Shown one piece after another: positions 10,378 to 21,921 of a stretch of 64,000 bases of DNA. This stretch comes from Halomonas sp. GD1P12 (GTDB taxonomy: Bacteria; Pseudomonadota; Gammaproteobacteria; Pseudomonadales; Halomonadaceae). Every line of letters starts with the position of its first letter. Within the stretch, counting starts at the first letter, position 1. The notes under the pieces are model-generated. The model was given only the letters and a program-made list of their open reading frames with translations, searched no databases and was not told the origin of the DNA. A program made the position numbers and the translations under genes. The stretch covers positions 1,550,001 through 1,614,000 of the forward strand of contig NZ_CP107007.1 of the NCBI RefSeq assembly GCF_025725645.1, written 5' to 3'.

Positions 10378-10776
10378 TTAGCGCGTGAACGGATAGACGT
10401 CGGTCAGACCGAGAATATCGGTGATCAACAGGATGATGAATACGGCAAACAACGCGCCGACTACGCCGCTGGCGCCAGCGGGCAGCTCGTCCAGACGCTG
10501 AGCCATCTCTTTCGCTTCGCTATCGCTTAAAGCGGCCACGCGGGCCTGAACCTCGACCGGGTCGACGCCCTGGTTAACGAGGGCCTGCTGGACATCGGCA
10601 CGGGCGAGCACGTCGCTGATACGCTGACGCTCGGCGCCGGCCTGGTCGCTGGCGAGCACTGACTGCGTGGAGATCAGGGCGCGATTGGAGGCGTCCACAG
10701 AGGCCATGATCGGAAGGCTGGTGACGACCAACGCTAGAATCAACAGGGCAGACAGGGTGGAACGCAGGGTTTTCAT
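10378..10776 (-). CDS. PA2779-family small membrane protein
   Basis: 132 residues: N-terminal signal or anchor helix (LSALLILALVVTSLPIMAS), a charged helical middle (about 45-95) and a C-terminal hydrophobic helix (GVVGALFAVFIILLITDILGL) ending VYPFTR. Matches the PA2779 family, which regularly neighbours the PA2778-type peptidase read just after it on the same strand. Function not established; co-occurrence suggests it is a partner or substrate of the peptidase. An AAGGAT element precedes the ATG. Confidence 0.8.
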   Translation of the reverse strand: MKTLRSTLSALLILALVVTSLPIMASVDASNRALISTQSVLASDQAGAERQRISDVLARADVQQALVNQGVDPVEVQARVAALSDSEAKEMAQRLDELPAGASGVVGALFAVFIILLITDILGLTDVYPFTR

Positions 10777-10854
10777 GGTATTCGATCCTTGAACGCTATC
10801 AGAGCGCTTTTTCTAATAAAGTTGGTTATGAAGGCGCCACGCAAGAGCGGCGCA

Positions 10855-11912
10855 CTAAACCCCGATGCGGTAGGTCCACGGGGTTTCGGCGAGTATACCC
10901 TTGGCGCCGCCCATCGTCATCGCCAAATCGTGAAGGCCTGGCCAGAGCGGCACGCCACTGGCGCCCTTGACCGCGAGATCGAGTCGCTGAGCCATCAGCA
11001 AAAGCTTGTGCAAACGCTTCATCGGCAGGCGGCTGATCGCCTTTTGATAGGCCGGTCGGCGCTTGTCGAAAATCATCGGCTTTTGCGTCTTGCAAGCGTG
11101 CTCGAAGCTTTGCCCCTGATCCAGATGCTGGTGCAGCGACAGAAGCGTTCGAAGTTCTCGGGTCAATGCCCAGAGGACGATCGGCGCTTCCACGCCTTCG
11201 CTTCTAAGCCCGGTGACGATTCTTGAGACACGCTGCGGCTCGCCCTTGAGGCACGCGTCGGACAGGTTGAAGACGTCGAAGCGGGCGCTATCCTCGACGC
11301 CCACGGCGATGCTGTCCACGTTGAGCCGCGTATTCGGCGGGTGAATCAGCGCAAGCTTTTGAAGCTCCTGGTCGGCGGCAAGCAGGTTACCTTCGGTGCG
11401 CTCGCCCAAAAGACGCGCGGCGTCCAGATCGATCTGCACGCCGTGAAGCCCGGCGCGGTCACGCAGCCAGTAGCCGAGCCGGGAGGCATCCACCGGCCAC
11501 ACCGGCACGAACAGCCCGTGCTTGTCGAGCGCCTTGAACCAGGCGCTTTTCTGCTGCTTGGCGTCGAGCTTGCCCATGCTGATCAGCAGGACATCGTCGC
11601 TTTGCTCCATCAGCTCGGCGTACTGGGCGAGCGCTTTCGCGCCCTCCTGGCCGAGCTTTTGGGTGCCAAGGCGCAGCTCCAAAAGCTTGCTGCTGGCAAA
11701 GAGCGACAGGTTGCTGGCGGTTTCGAGAAGCCGCCCCCAGGCAAAGTTGGGCTCCACGTCGAGTACTTCGCGCTCCTCGATGCCGGCGCCGCGCGCGGCC
11801 TGGCGCACGGCGTCGCAGGCGTCGCGATGCTGAAGCGGCTCTTCACCGGCGACGATCACCGCCCGCGGAAGCTTTTTGGCGAGCTGGCCGCCTAGCTGGT
11901 CGGCAAAGACCT

Positions 11913-11916
<4 letters not shown>
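10855..11916 (-). CDS. holA: DNA polymerase III delta subunit
   Basis: Clamp-loader subunit that opens the beta sliding clamp. 353 residues, close to the usual length; typical segments are VIVAGEEPLQHRDACDAVRQAAR near the N-terminus and LLISMGKLDAKQQKSAWFKAL around residue 110. The start is a TTG that overlaps the lptE stop (TTGA), so translation is probably coupled. Last gene of leuS-lptE-holA, an order conserved in gammaproteobacteria. Confidence 0.94.
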
Positions 11917-15067
<3,151 letters not shown>

Positions 15068-15184
15068 TCAGATCAGTAATGCCGATTGTATCCTATGCTG
15101 GTGTAACCTTGAACGGTTAGCCAGCGATAGCGGCCAGGCAGTCAAGCGCGGTATTTAAAGCGGTATTGAGAAAGGAGAGCATCC

Positions 15185-15703
15185 ATGGAACGAGATAACG
15201 ACCACCGTTTACGCGAAGGCTACGAGCGTCTTTTGGAGCGCATGAAAAACGGCGCGGGCGAATTGACCTGGACGAACCTGCAAAAGGATCTGGACGACGC
15301 CGTCGCCTTCGAGGCCGAGTTCGAAGAGTACACCAAGGACGAGCTGGCGCTGCTGCGCGCCTGGGTCGAGCGCGATTTGAAAGACATGCGCCACTACATG
15401 GCGGACTCCGGCAAGCAGGTGGCTCAGTGGCTGGGGATCGACGTCGATACGCTGTCGCGGCGAGTGGTTGAGTCGCTTCTATCCATCGCCGATCGCAGCG
15501 TGGTCGAGCGCGAACGCTTCGAGGATGACCTGGAAGCCGCCCGGGCAGATTACTGCGAAGGCGAAATGGCCGCACCCGGTCTCATGGCCTGCGTGCACTG
15601 TGATACCCAGGTCATGCTCGAGCGTGTCTCGCGCATCGAACCTTGCCATCAGTGCGGTCACCGCTACTTCTATCGCTTCCCCACGAAAATCGTCGAAACC
15701 TGA
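15185..15703 (+). CDS. DUF1451 zinc-ribbon protein (YbeL-like)
   Basis: 172 residues: an acidic helical N-terminal part (about 1-125) and a C-terminal zinc ribbon with CVHC (about 138) and CHQC (about 155). Matches the family of E. coli YbeL, which is likewise divergent from leuS. Molecular function unknown. A strong AAAGGAGAG ribosome site precedes the ATG. The 171-base intergenic region is shared with leuS. Confidence 0.85.
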   Translation: MERDNDHRLREGYERLLERMKNGAGELTWTNLQKDLDDAVAFEAEFEEYTKDELALLRAWVERDLKDMRHYMADSGKQVAQWLGIDVDTLSRRVVESLLSIADRSVVERERFEDDLEAARADYCEGEMAAPGLMACVHCDTQVMLERVSRIEPCHQCGHRYFYRFPTKIVET

Positions 15704-15724
15704 TATTCGGCTTGTGACGCCGGC

Positions 15725-17038
15725 TCAGTTTCCGAACGTTCCGATGCCTGCGATCGCCGCCAGCGAGAGCAGGCTCATGATGGCGGCGTACACCAGATTG
15801 TCGTGCATCATCTGATAGCCGCTGACGCCATAGCGCCCCTGCAGCGACAGGTTGATCCCGGAAAGCGGCCCGACACTGGTGCCGACCGCCCAGCCGCTGA
15901 GCGCCACGAAGGCGAAGAGCGTCTGCTCCTGAGCGTCCAGGTTCAGGACCGAGGCCAGTATCGAGACGCCGATGATCGGGTGAAGCCCGGCCAGCGCGCT
16001 TATCGTAATGGCGGCGAAACTCGCCATCGCCTGAACGATCCCGAAGTGCTCGAAGAGCGTCCAGTCGTCACCCGCCGCCGCGCTGACCAGCGTTGAAAGC
16101 CCGATGGTCAAAAGCCCCGCCGCCAAAAACAGTGAAAGCTCGCCGCGCATCGCGGGCAGGCGGTTGAAAACGTGCTGTCGAACCCGTTTGACGGTAAAGG
16201 CCGGTCCTTCGTGCAGGTTCGCCACCACCGCTACGGCGGGAACCAGAAAGGTAATGATGCTGACGATCGACAGCAGCGGTGTCAGCACGAAGTGAAACAG
16301 CATGACGCCCATGGCCATGCCCAGCGGCATGAACAGGCTTTTCGGCGAAAGCGAAAAGCCATCGACCTCGCGCAAATCGAAGCGCCGATTAAGCTCGAAG
16401 GTAGTGATCACCCCGGAGAGCATCGCAATCGGAAAGCCCACCAGCGCAATCTGGCTGTACTCGACCGCCGGTGCCAGAGCGATCACCACGCCCATCGAGG
16501 CGAAAAACGGCGACCAGAGTGCCGCACTCGAGAGTCCGCGGTTCAGCGCCAGAAACTGGGGGGCGGTGAGCGGCGCGCGTCGCGCGATCCGGTCGCCCAC
16601 CATGAAGACCGTGGAGAGGTTTAAAATCGTGCCGAGAAAATGAACCCCCAGCCAGGTGCGCAACACGCCGCCGCTGCCGGTGAGCCGCTTGCCCGCCGCG
16701 GGCCGATTGCCCTGGCGCCCCACCAGCGAAATGAAGCTCACCCCGACCAGCATCGCGACGACGAATACGTTGCCTTCGAGCACGTGCGGCCAGTCGATGG
16801 GTGCTCCGTACACCAGATGGGCGGTCAGCAGCATCGACGCCCCCATCCCGATCAGTACGCCCGCCTGAAGTCGCGAGCGGCGCGGAATATCGTTCCATAG
16901 CAGCACCACCGCCGCCCACAGCAGGTAGCTCACAAGCGGATGTGTATCGGTCCAGGGCGTGAAGCCGGCGATTTGCGCCACTAAACCCGAAAACGCCAGC
17001 GTTCCCGCCAGACGCCGCCGCGCGGTGGTTCTGTCCAT
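15725..17038 (-). CDS. Uncharacterised multi-pass membrane protein, possibly an IT-superfamily-like permease
   Basis: 437 residues with about 11-12 hydrophobic segments. Two stretches look like re-entrant substrate hairpins of ion-transporter-type carriers: LNRGLSSAALWSPFFASMG (about 175-195) and WAVGTSVGPLSGINLSLQG (about 385-405), each followed by a helix. That internal two-fold pattern is why I suspect a transporter; the substrate is not inferable. ATG 17038 has AAAGGAG just upstream. It converges with the DUF1451 gene, with 21 bases between the stops. I do not recognise a named family with confidence. Confidence 0.6.
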   Translation of the reverse strand: MDRTTARRRLAGTLAFSGLVAQIAGFTPWTDTHPLVSYLLWAAVVLLWNDIPRRSRLQAGVLIGMGASMLLTAHLVYGAPIDWPHVLEGNVFVVAMLVGVSFISLVGRQGNRPAAGKRLTGSGGVLRTWLGVHFLGTILNLSTVFMVGDRIARRAPLTAPQFLALNRGLSSAALWSPFFASMGVVIALAPAVEYSQIALVGFPIAMLSGVITTFELNRRFDLREVDGFSLSPKSLFMPLGMAMGVMLFHFVLTPLLSIVSIITFLVPAVAVVANLHEGPAFTVKRVRQHVFNRLPAMRGELSLFLAAGLLTIGLSTLVSAAAGDDWTLFEHFGIVQAMASFAAITISALAGLHPIIGVSILASVLNLDAQEQTLFAFVALSGWAVGTSVGPLSGINLSLQGRYGVSGYQMMHDNLVYAAIMSLLSLAAIAGIGTFGN

Positions 17039-17240
17039 GAAGACTCCTTTAAAACGTGACTCGCAGGCTAATGAAATCGGCCCGTAAAAACCAGCGCGGT
17101 CTGTCGCGTGTTAATCAGTTGGCGCACGCGATAAGCGGCTATCCTTTGATTATCGTTAAAGACTTTGCGTACCATCGAGTGATGGCAACGGCTGGCTGTT
17201 GTAACAGCGATTTTTTCAATAACAACGATGGGAGAGTGTC

Positions 17241-17657
17241 ATGGAAACCTTGTCAGAGCATCAGGGCCGCTGTGTTTGCGGCGCCGTTAGCATCACCGCC
17301 CGCCCGGAAAGCCTGAACGTCGACGTTTGCCACTGCGCGACGTGCCGCCAGTGGAGCGGGGGGCCGCTGATGGTAGCCAGCTGCGGTACCCGCGTCGATT
17401 TCGAAGGGGAAGAGCGGATCTCGACGTTCGCTTCGTCCGAGTGGGCGCAGCGCGGCTTCTGTAGCGGCTGCGGCACGCACCTGTTCTTTCGCCTCAACGC
17501 GTCCGGGGAGTATCTGGTGCCGGTGGGGCTTTTGCAGAGCGACGGTGCGTGGCGGCTCAAAAGCCAGGTCTTCATCGACCAGAAGCCGGCGTTCTACTCG
17601 TTTTGTGAGCGAACCCACGACCTGACCGGCGAAGAGCTTTTTGCCAAACACGCCTGA
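17241..17657 (+). CDS. GFA-family (CENP-V/glutathione-dependent formaldehyde-activating-like) zinc protein
   Basis: 138 residues with the full set of family zinc ligands: GRCVCGAV (about 10-17), CHCATCRQW (about 30-38) and CSGCGTHLFF (about 74-83). The founding member adds glutathione to formaldehyde, but most small GFA proteins have no proven substrate, so the enzymatic role is uncertain. A GGGAGAG ribosome site precedes the ATG. Upstream, GCTGTT-GT-AACAGC (17195-17208) followed by six T resembles a small operator or weak terminator. Confidence 0.85.
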   Translation: METLSEHQGRCVCGAVSITARPESLNVDVCHCATCRQWSGGPLMVASCGTRVDFEGEERISTFASSEWAQRGFCSGCGTHLFFRLNASGEYLVPVGLLQSDGAWRLKSQVFIDQKPAFYSFCERTHDLTGEELFAKHA

Positions 17658-17743
17658 GGCAAGCGTGAAGATGCAAGAACTGGCCTCGTTTCAGGATGGT
17701 TTTCTACTCGGGGCCGGTAAGCTCTATCAATGAGGACCTTCTT

Positions 17744-18202
17744 GTGAACACGTTTCGCCCGCGCCGTTTGAGCGCGGCTCAACGAATAGCCGGCGCGATC
17801 ATTGCGCTGGTAGGGCTGGTCACGCTTTTGCTGGGCCTGCTGATGGGCTACGCGCTTATCGGTGAGCTGAGCGATTCGTTGACGGAAGGGGCACTGAGTC
17901 TTGCCATCTTCTTCTCCCTGTTGACCGGGCTCGGCACGATCGCGCTGGCCGCCGGCTGGGGGCTGGCGCGAGGAAAGCGCGAGAGACCCCGCGAAGTGTG
18001 GGTCCCCTGGCAGGCGCTGATGCTTGCCGGAGTGCTAATCACGACCGCGATGCTCGCCTTTATGGGCCACGCTCTTTGGCACGGTAGCCCAATGGGAGGA
18101 GCCGCGGCTAAAGGGGTCAGCATGCTGATGGGATTGGGGCTTGCGTTTTTGGCGTCCGGTTTTTACCGGCGCAAAAAACGCGGACGTAACCTGTTTCGCT
18201 AG
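17744..18202 (+). CDS. Small four-helix membrane protein, unknown function
   Basis: About 152 residues with four predicted helices (about 14-40, 52-80, 88-112, 122-143) and a basic C-terminus RRKKRGRNLFR. GTG 17744 is preferred because a GAGGACC element sits about 9 bases before it; an in-frame ATG at 17696 would add 16 residues without a ribosome site. No family recognised. A terminator shared with pgaD follows. Confidence 0.5.
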   Translation: MNTFRPRRLSAAQRIAGAIIALVGLVTLLLGLLMGYALIGELSDSLTEGALSLAIFFSLLTGLGTIALAAGWGLARGKRERPREVWVPWQALMLAGVLITTAMLAFMGHALWHGSPMGGAAAKGVSMLMGLGLAFLASGFYRRKKRGRNLFR

Positions 18203-18287
18203 CTCGCTGCCTGAAGGGAGCGCGTGGGTTAAACGCTTGAAAGCGGTACGTTCTCCAGATCAACGGAGTATTGGCACTGGCCTTAAG

Positions 18288-18327
18288 GAAAACGCCCGGG
18301 CGATGCACGTCGACCCGGGCGTTTTAC
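18288..18327. terminator. Bidirectional terminator between the small membrane protein gene and pgaD
   Basis: AAAACGCCCGGG (18289-18300) pairs with CCCGGGCGTTTT (18314-18325), giving a 12-bp stem with flanking A and T runs, suited to both convergent units. Confidence 0.88.
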
Positions 18328-18348
18328 GTAGTACTTTTTTGAAAACGA

Positions 18349-18732
18349 TTAGCGAACTACTTCCTTCTCCGGCTGGAAGATCGTGCCCATATCGGTCGAG
18401 AAGGGCGCTGCGTACTCATTCTCGATTAACGGGATAGCGGCGACGCGTTCGGCGCGGCGCAGAAGGTTTTTGTAGAGGTAGCGGTTGTACACCGCCCACA
18501 AATGAAAGGTCAGGAACGTGACGATGAAGCCTGCCGCCAGCAGCTGCAGCATCGTCGAGCTGTAGAGCTGTTCGATGATGGCATCCTCGACGGTGTAGAA
18601 CGTATGCAGCCTTGAAAGTACCACCAGCCATAAGCCGAGCGTTGCCAGCGCCATCACGGTATCGCGCGTGCGGTACTGCCAGCATTTTTGGCAAGGGTTA
18701 TCGATGATCACGGGCATCAGCTTGTTGCTCAT
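18349..18732 (-). CDS. pgaD: PNAG synthesis membrane subunit PgaD
   Basis: 127-residue inner-membrane protein with two helices (about 27-45 and 60-82), which is the PgaD layout. In E. coli, PgaD pairs with PgaC and the pair is activated by binding cyclic-di-GMP. The gene overlaps the end of pgaC by 35 bases and is last in the operon. An unusual NPCQKCWQYR segment with two cysteines lies near the N-terminus. Assignment rests on size, topology and position more than on strong motif conservation. Confidence 0.85.
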   Translation of the reverse strand: MSNKLMPVIIDNPCQKCWQYRTRDTVMALATLGLWLVVLSRLHTFYTVEDAIIEQLYSSTMLQLLAAGFIVTFLTFHLWAVYNRYLYKNLLRRAERVAAIPLIENEYAAPFSTDMGTIFQPEKEVVR

Positions 18733-19972
18733 TGAAGGGCTCTCCTCTGTCGGGGCTTTGCCAGGTGGCTAGCCGTCCTTTTTGGCGCGTCATCGCTTTG
18801 GGGAAGGCGATGATCACGGTGACCAGGTTGAGTATCCAGTACGCGAAGGGGTACCAGATGCTCCAGTAAACGCACTTGAGAATGTCGCGGTCGTAACGGC
18901 TGTCGATGTAAAAACTCACCGAAAACTGAATGAAACTGATGAAAATCAAAATGCTGCTGAAATAGGAGAGCACGCTGCCGGTCACCGGCCACTCGTCCGG
19001 CGTCAGCGCCTTGCTGACCAGCCACGCAACGATCAGCGCCAGTACCGAGTAGCACCAGACGACGCTGACGATGTACTCGAGCATCAGGATCCAGAAGCGA
19101 CGGTTCTTCCAGCGCATGGTTTGGGTGAAGTAGCGCAGAAACACTTCGCCACCGCCCTGGGCCCAGCGCAGGCGCTGCTTGAAAAGTCCGCGCAGGGTTT
19201 CCGGCATCAGCACCCAGCACATGGCGCGGGGCTCGTAGCGAACCTGGCCACCGTCGAGCTGGAGGCGCCAGCTCACATCGATGTCTTCGGTGATCATGTC
19301 GGTGCTCCAGCCACCGATCTTCTCGATCGCCTGACGGCGAAATGCGCAGATGACGCCCGAGATGGTGAACACCATGCCGTAGATGCGCTGGGCGCGTTTG
19401 ATCAGGCCGATGATCGCCGAGAACTCGCCGGTTTGAATCTTGCCGATCGCCGTCGAGCGGGTTCTCACCCGGGGGTTGCCAGTGACGCCGCTCACGCGAG
19501 GGCTTGCGACGAAGTGGCTGACCATGAAGCCGACGGCGTCGTAATCGAGAATCGCATCGCCATCGATGCCCACGATGATGTCGCCGCTGGCGTGGGCCAG
19601 GCCGTTGTTCATGGCGCTGGCCTTGCCCTGGTTGGGCTGATCCAGCACTGTCAATTTGGGGTAGCGCGCGGCGAGCACCTGTAGGCGAGCCAGCGTGTCA
19701 TCGCGACTGCCGTCGTTGATCGCCACGACGTCCATGTTCGGGTAGTTCTGCTTGAACAGGTGCTGCACCGTCTCGTCGACGTTCAGGCCCTCGTTGTAAC
19801 AGGGCAGCAGCACCGTGACCGCCGGGGCCGACGGGTCGAACTGAAACGGGGTCGTCTTGGGCTGCTTGCGCTCCCAGTGCAGGTAGAAATACACGCCACC
19901 GCAGATCCAGATGGTGGCCATGACACTTGGGTAGCCAAGCGTAAAGGTGGCCAGAAGGTCGAGTAGGTTCAT
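18698..19972 (-). CDS. pgaC: Poly-beta-1,6-GlcNAc synthase (glycosyltransferase family 2)
   Basis: Inner-membrane processive GT2 enzyme polymerising UDP-GlcNAc to PNAG. 424 residues: N-terminal helix, GT-A domain with LLPCYNEG (about 55), INDGSRDDT (about 85), GIDGDA (about 135), the catalytic TED in MITEDIDVSW (about 228) and the acceptor motif QRLRWAQGG (about 263), then three or four C-terminal helices. All key residues are intact. The ATG overlaps the pgaB stop (ATGA). Confidence 0.95.
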   Translation of the reverse strand: MNLLDLLATFTLGYPSVMATIWICGGVYFYLHWERKQPKTTPFQFDPSAPAVTVLLPCYNEGLNVDETVQHLFKQNYPNMDVVAINDGSRDDTLARLQVLAARYPKLTVLDQPNQGKASAMNNGLAHASGDIIVGIDGDAILDYDAVGFMVSHFVASPRVSGVTGNPRVRTRSTAIGKIQTGEFSAIIGLIKRAQRIYGMVFTISGVICAFRRQAIEKIGGWSTDMITEDIDVSWRLQLDGGQVRYEPRAMCWVLMPETLRGLFKQRLRWAQGGGEVFLRYFTQTMRWKNRRFWILMLEYIVSVVWCYSVLALIVAWLVSKALTPDEWPVTGSVLSYFSSILIFISFIQFSVSFYIDSRYDRDILKCVYWSIWYPFAYWILNLVTVIIAFPKAMTRQKGRLATWQSPDRGEPFNEQQADARDHR

Positions 19973-21921
19973 GGCAGTTTTCTAAAGCGTTGGCCCTGGG
20001 AAAAGTACGGTCTGATCACGTCGATATTGGGATGATTTTCATGGAAATCGTCCGGGTAGTAGCCGATGTGCTTGATACCTTCCTCTCGCAGAATACGGAT
20101 CCACTCGGCGATCTCTTCACTCGGAATCGGTGTCTGGGTACGCCAGTCCTGAGTTTGAAGTTCGAACACGAGCTGCTGGGCACTGACCCGGGAAAGTGAA
20201 CGCCGAGCAAGCTCTCTGAGCCAGCCGTTGGGGTCGTCGTCTGCCTCCTCCATGTAAGGCATCGCCATGACCGCCACGTAGTTGTAGGCCTGAGCGAAGC
20301 CTTCGGGACTTTGCGAGAACCACTGCTGACTTTCCGGGTTCATGATCGTGGTGGCGTACAGGTTGCGCGAGCTGGTGAACGCCTTGTTGTCCGACTGACG
20401 GTAGTAGTTGGCCGAGCGTAAAAGCTCCCGAGTAAAGTCCGCCAGGTACTGCTCCTTGAAGTCGGTCCAGCGCTGTATCTGATTCTCCTGCTGAAGCGCT
20501 TCGATATCACCGGGCAGGCCGGCGTTTTCATAGGCGCTGAGTGCCGCCGGGCTTGCGTCCTCGTGATCGGTGAAAAAGGCGTCGTCGTGAAAGAGCACGC
20601 CGTCGAACTTGGTCAGACGCCCCAGATCCTGGTAGATCTCGTTGATAATGCGGCGGTTGTCGGCATCGAATGGGGTGAGCCTGCGGTAGTGCTCCGGCGC
20701 CTCGCCTCCGGTGCGGTCGTTGAGAACGTAGCGATGGCCGTCACCGAGATCGAAGGAGAGCACCGGCATCCAGGCGTACACCTTCACGCCGGCGCGCTTT
20801 TTGAGCTGCCAGGCCACGCGGTTGAACAAATCGGCACGCATCGGCAGGTGGCGGTTGGGGAAATAGAGCTCGTTGGCAACGCCGTCACCCTCCGGGTCGG
20901 CGAACGCCTGGAGATAAACCGTGGTGATGCCGTAGCTATAGATACGCTGAATCAGTCGATCCAGATTCTGCTCCTGCTGAACCGGGTCCGGATCAAAAAC
21001 GTAGTCCAGATCCACGTGTACGATGCGAAGGGACTCTTTCTCCCACACGTTGTTGGCGAGAATCTCGCCCAGGGTCTCCAGGCTGGTCTCCTGATCGATC
21101 AGGTAGCGGTGAATGCTCGCAAGCGACTCGCCTGAGCGGTTGGGCGAGCTCAAAAGGCTGAAGGTGTAGCGCATGCCTACTTCGGCGGCCAGATCGATGG
21201 TCGCCTGGCTGTAAGCACCGTAGGGCCAGACCATCATGCGCGGCTCGCGCCCCAGGTGCTCTTCGAACTGCTCGCGGGTGCGGGCCATGTCGGCGCGAAT
21301 GCGCGCGGTATAGGCGGCTTCGCTTTCATAGCCGGTCTGGCGGTTCCAGATCGTGGTAACCGCCGCACCCTGCTCGTTGCCCTGAGGGTTGCCGAGCACA
21401 CCCTGGTGAAGATCGAAAGTATGCGAGGCGATCTCGACCAGCGGCGACTCGTCGAGCTCGCGGACCTGATCCCAGCTCAAAAAACGGCTGCGGGGTAGGG
21501 TGATATTGCCGTAGGGCACCTGGCCGCCGGCAGGCACGTCGAGCCAACTGCCCACCACGGCCTGGACGGCGGGGAAATCATAAAGCTTCAACAGCGGAAA
21601 GACGATGTCGTAAAAGCTTGCGTAGCCGTCGTCGAAGGTCAACAGGACCGCCTTGTCCGGCAGCGGTGCGCCGCCGTTACGGGCATCGAGGATCTGCTGA
21701 AAACTGACCGGCCGGTAGCCCTCGGCATCGATCAAGTTGAAGTGCTCGACCAGTCGGGCGCGGGTAATGGTCTGGGGGTAGATCGGCAGGTTCGGCGTGA
21801 CCTGACGGTCGACCACGTCGTGGTAGCTGATGACGACGAAATCGTCAGGGGTGCGTTCGGCGTGCGCCTGAACGCTCAACAAGAGCAACACCAGACCGGT
21901 AATGAGCGTGCGCCAGTGCAT
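19969..21921 (-). CDS. pgaB: Poly-beta-1,6-N-acetyl-D-glucosamine N-deacetylase PgaB
   Basis: Periplasmic two-domain protein. The N-terminal NodB-type deacetylase domain has VVISYHDVVD (about 28), LTFDDGYASF (about 94, metal Asp pair) and SHTFDLH (about 165). The C-terminal glycoside-hydrolase-like domain (about 300-650) has LDYVFDPDP and VLFHDDAFFTDHED. Partial deacetylation is required for PNAG export. The signal peptide ends ...LSVQAHAE with no lipobox Cys, whereas E. coli PgaB is a lipoprotein, so this version is probably soluble in the periplasm. The start overlaps the pgaA stop (TAATG). Confidence 0.94.
   Translation of the reverse strand: MHWRTLITGLVLLLLSVQAHAERTPDDFVVISYHDVVDRQVTPNLPIYPQTITRARLVEHFNLIDAEGYRPVSFQQILDARNGGAPLPDKAVLLTFDDGYASFYDIVFPLLKLYDFPAVQAVVGSWLDVPAGGQVPYGNITLPRSRFLSWDQVRELDESPLVEIASHTFDLHQGVLGNPQGNEQGAAVTTIWNRQTGYESEAAYTARIRADMARTREQFEEHLGREPRMMVWPYGAYSQATIDLAAEVGMRYTFSLLSSPNRSGESLASIHRYLIDQETSLETLGEILANNVWEKESLRIVHVDLDYVFDPDPVQQEQNLDRLIQRIYSYGITTVYLQAFADPEGDGVANELYFPNRHLPMRADLFNRVAWQLKKRAGVKVYAWMPVLSFDLGDGHRYVLNDRTGGEAPEHYRRLTPFDADNRRIINEIYQDLGRLTKFDGVLFHDDAFFTDHEDASPAALSAYENAGLPGDIEALQQENQIQRWTDFKEQYLADFTRELLRSANYYRQSDNKAFTSSRNLYATTIMNPESQQWFSQSPEGFAQAYNYVAVMAMPYMEEADDDPNGWLRELARRSLSRVSAQQLVFELQTQDWRTQTPIPSEEIAEWIRILREEGIKHIGYYPDDFHENHPNIDVIRPYFSQGQRFRKLP

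Noticed and set aside
17195..17216. GCTGTT-GT-AACAGC plus T6 as a terminator
   Set aside because: The loop is only two bases and no gene precedes it on that strand; left as a possible operator of the GFA gene.
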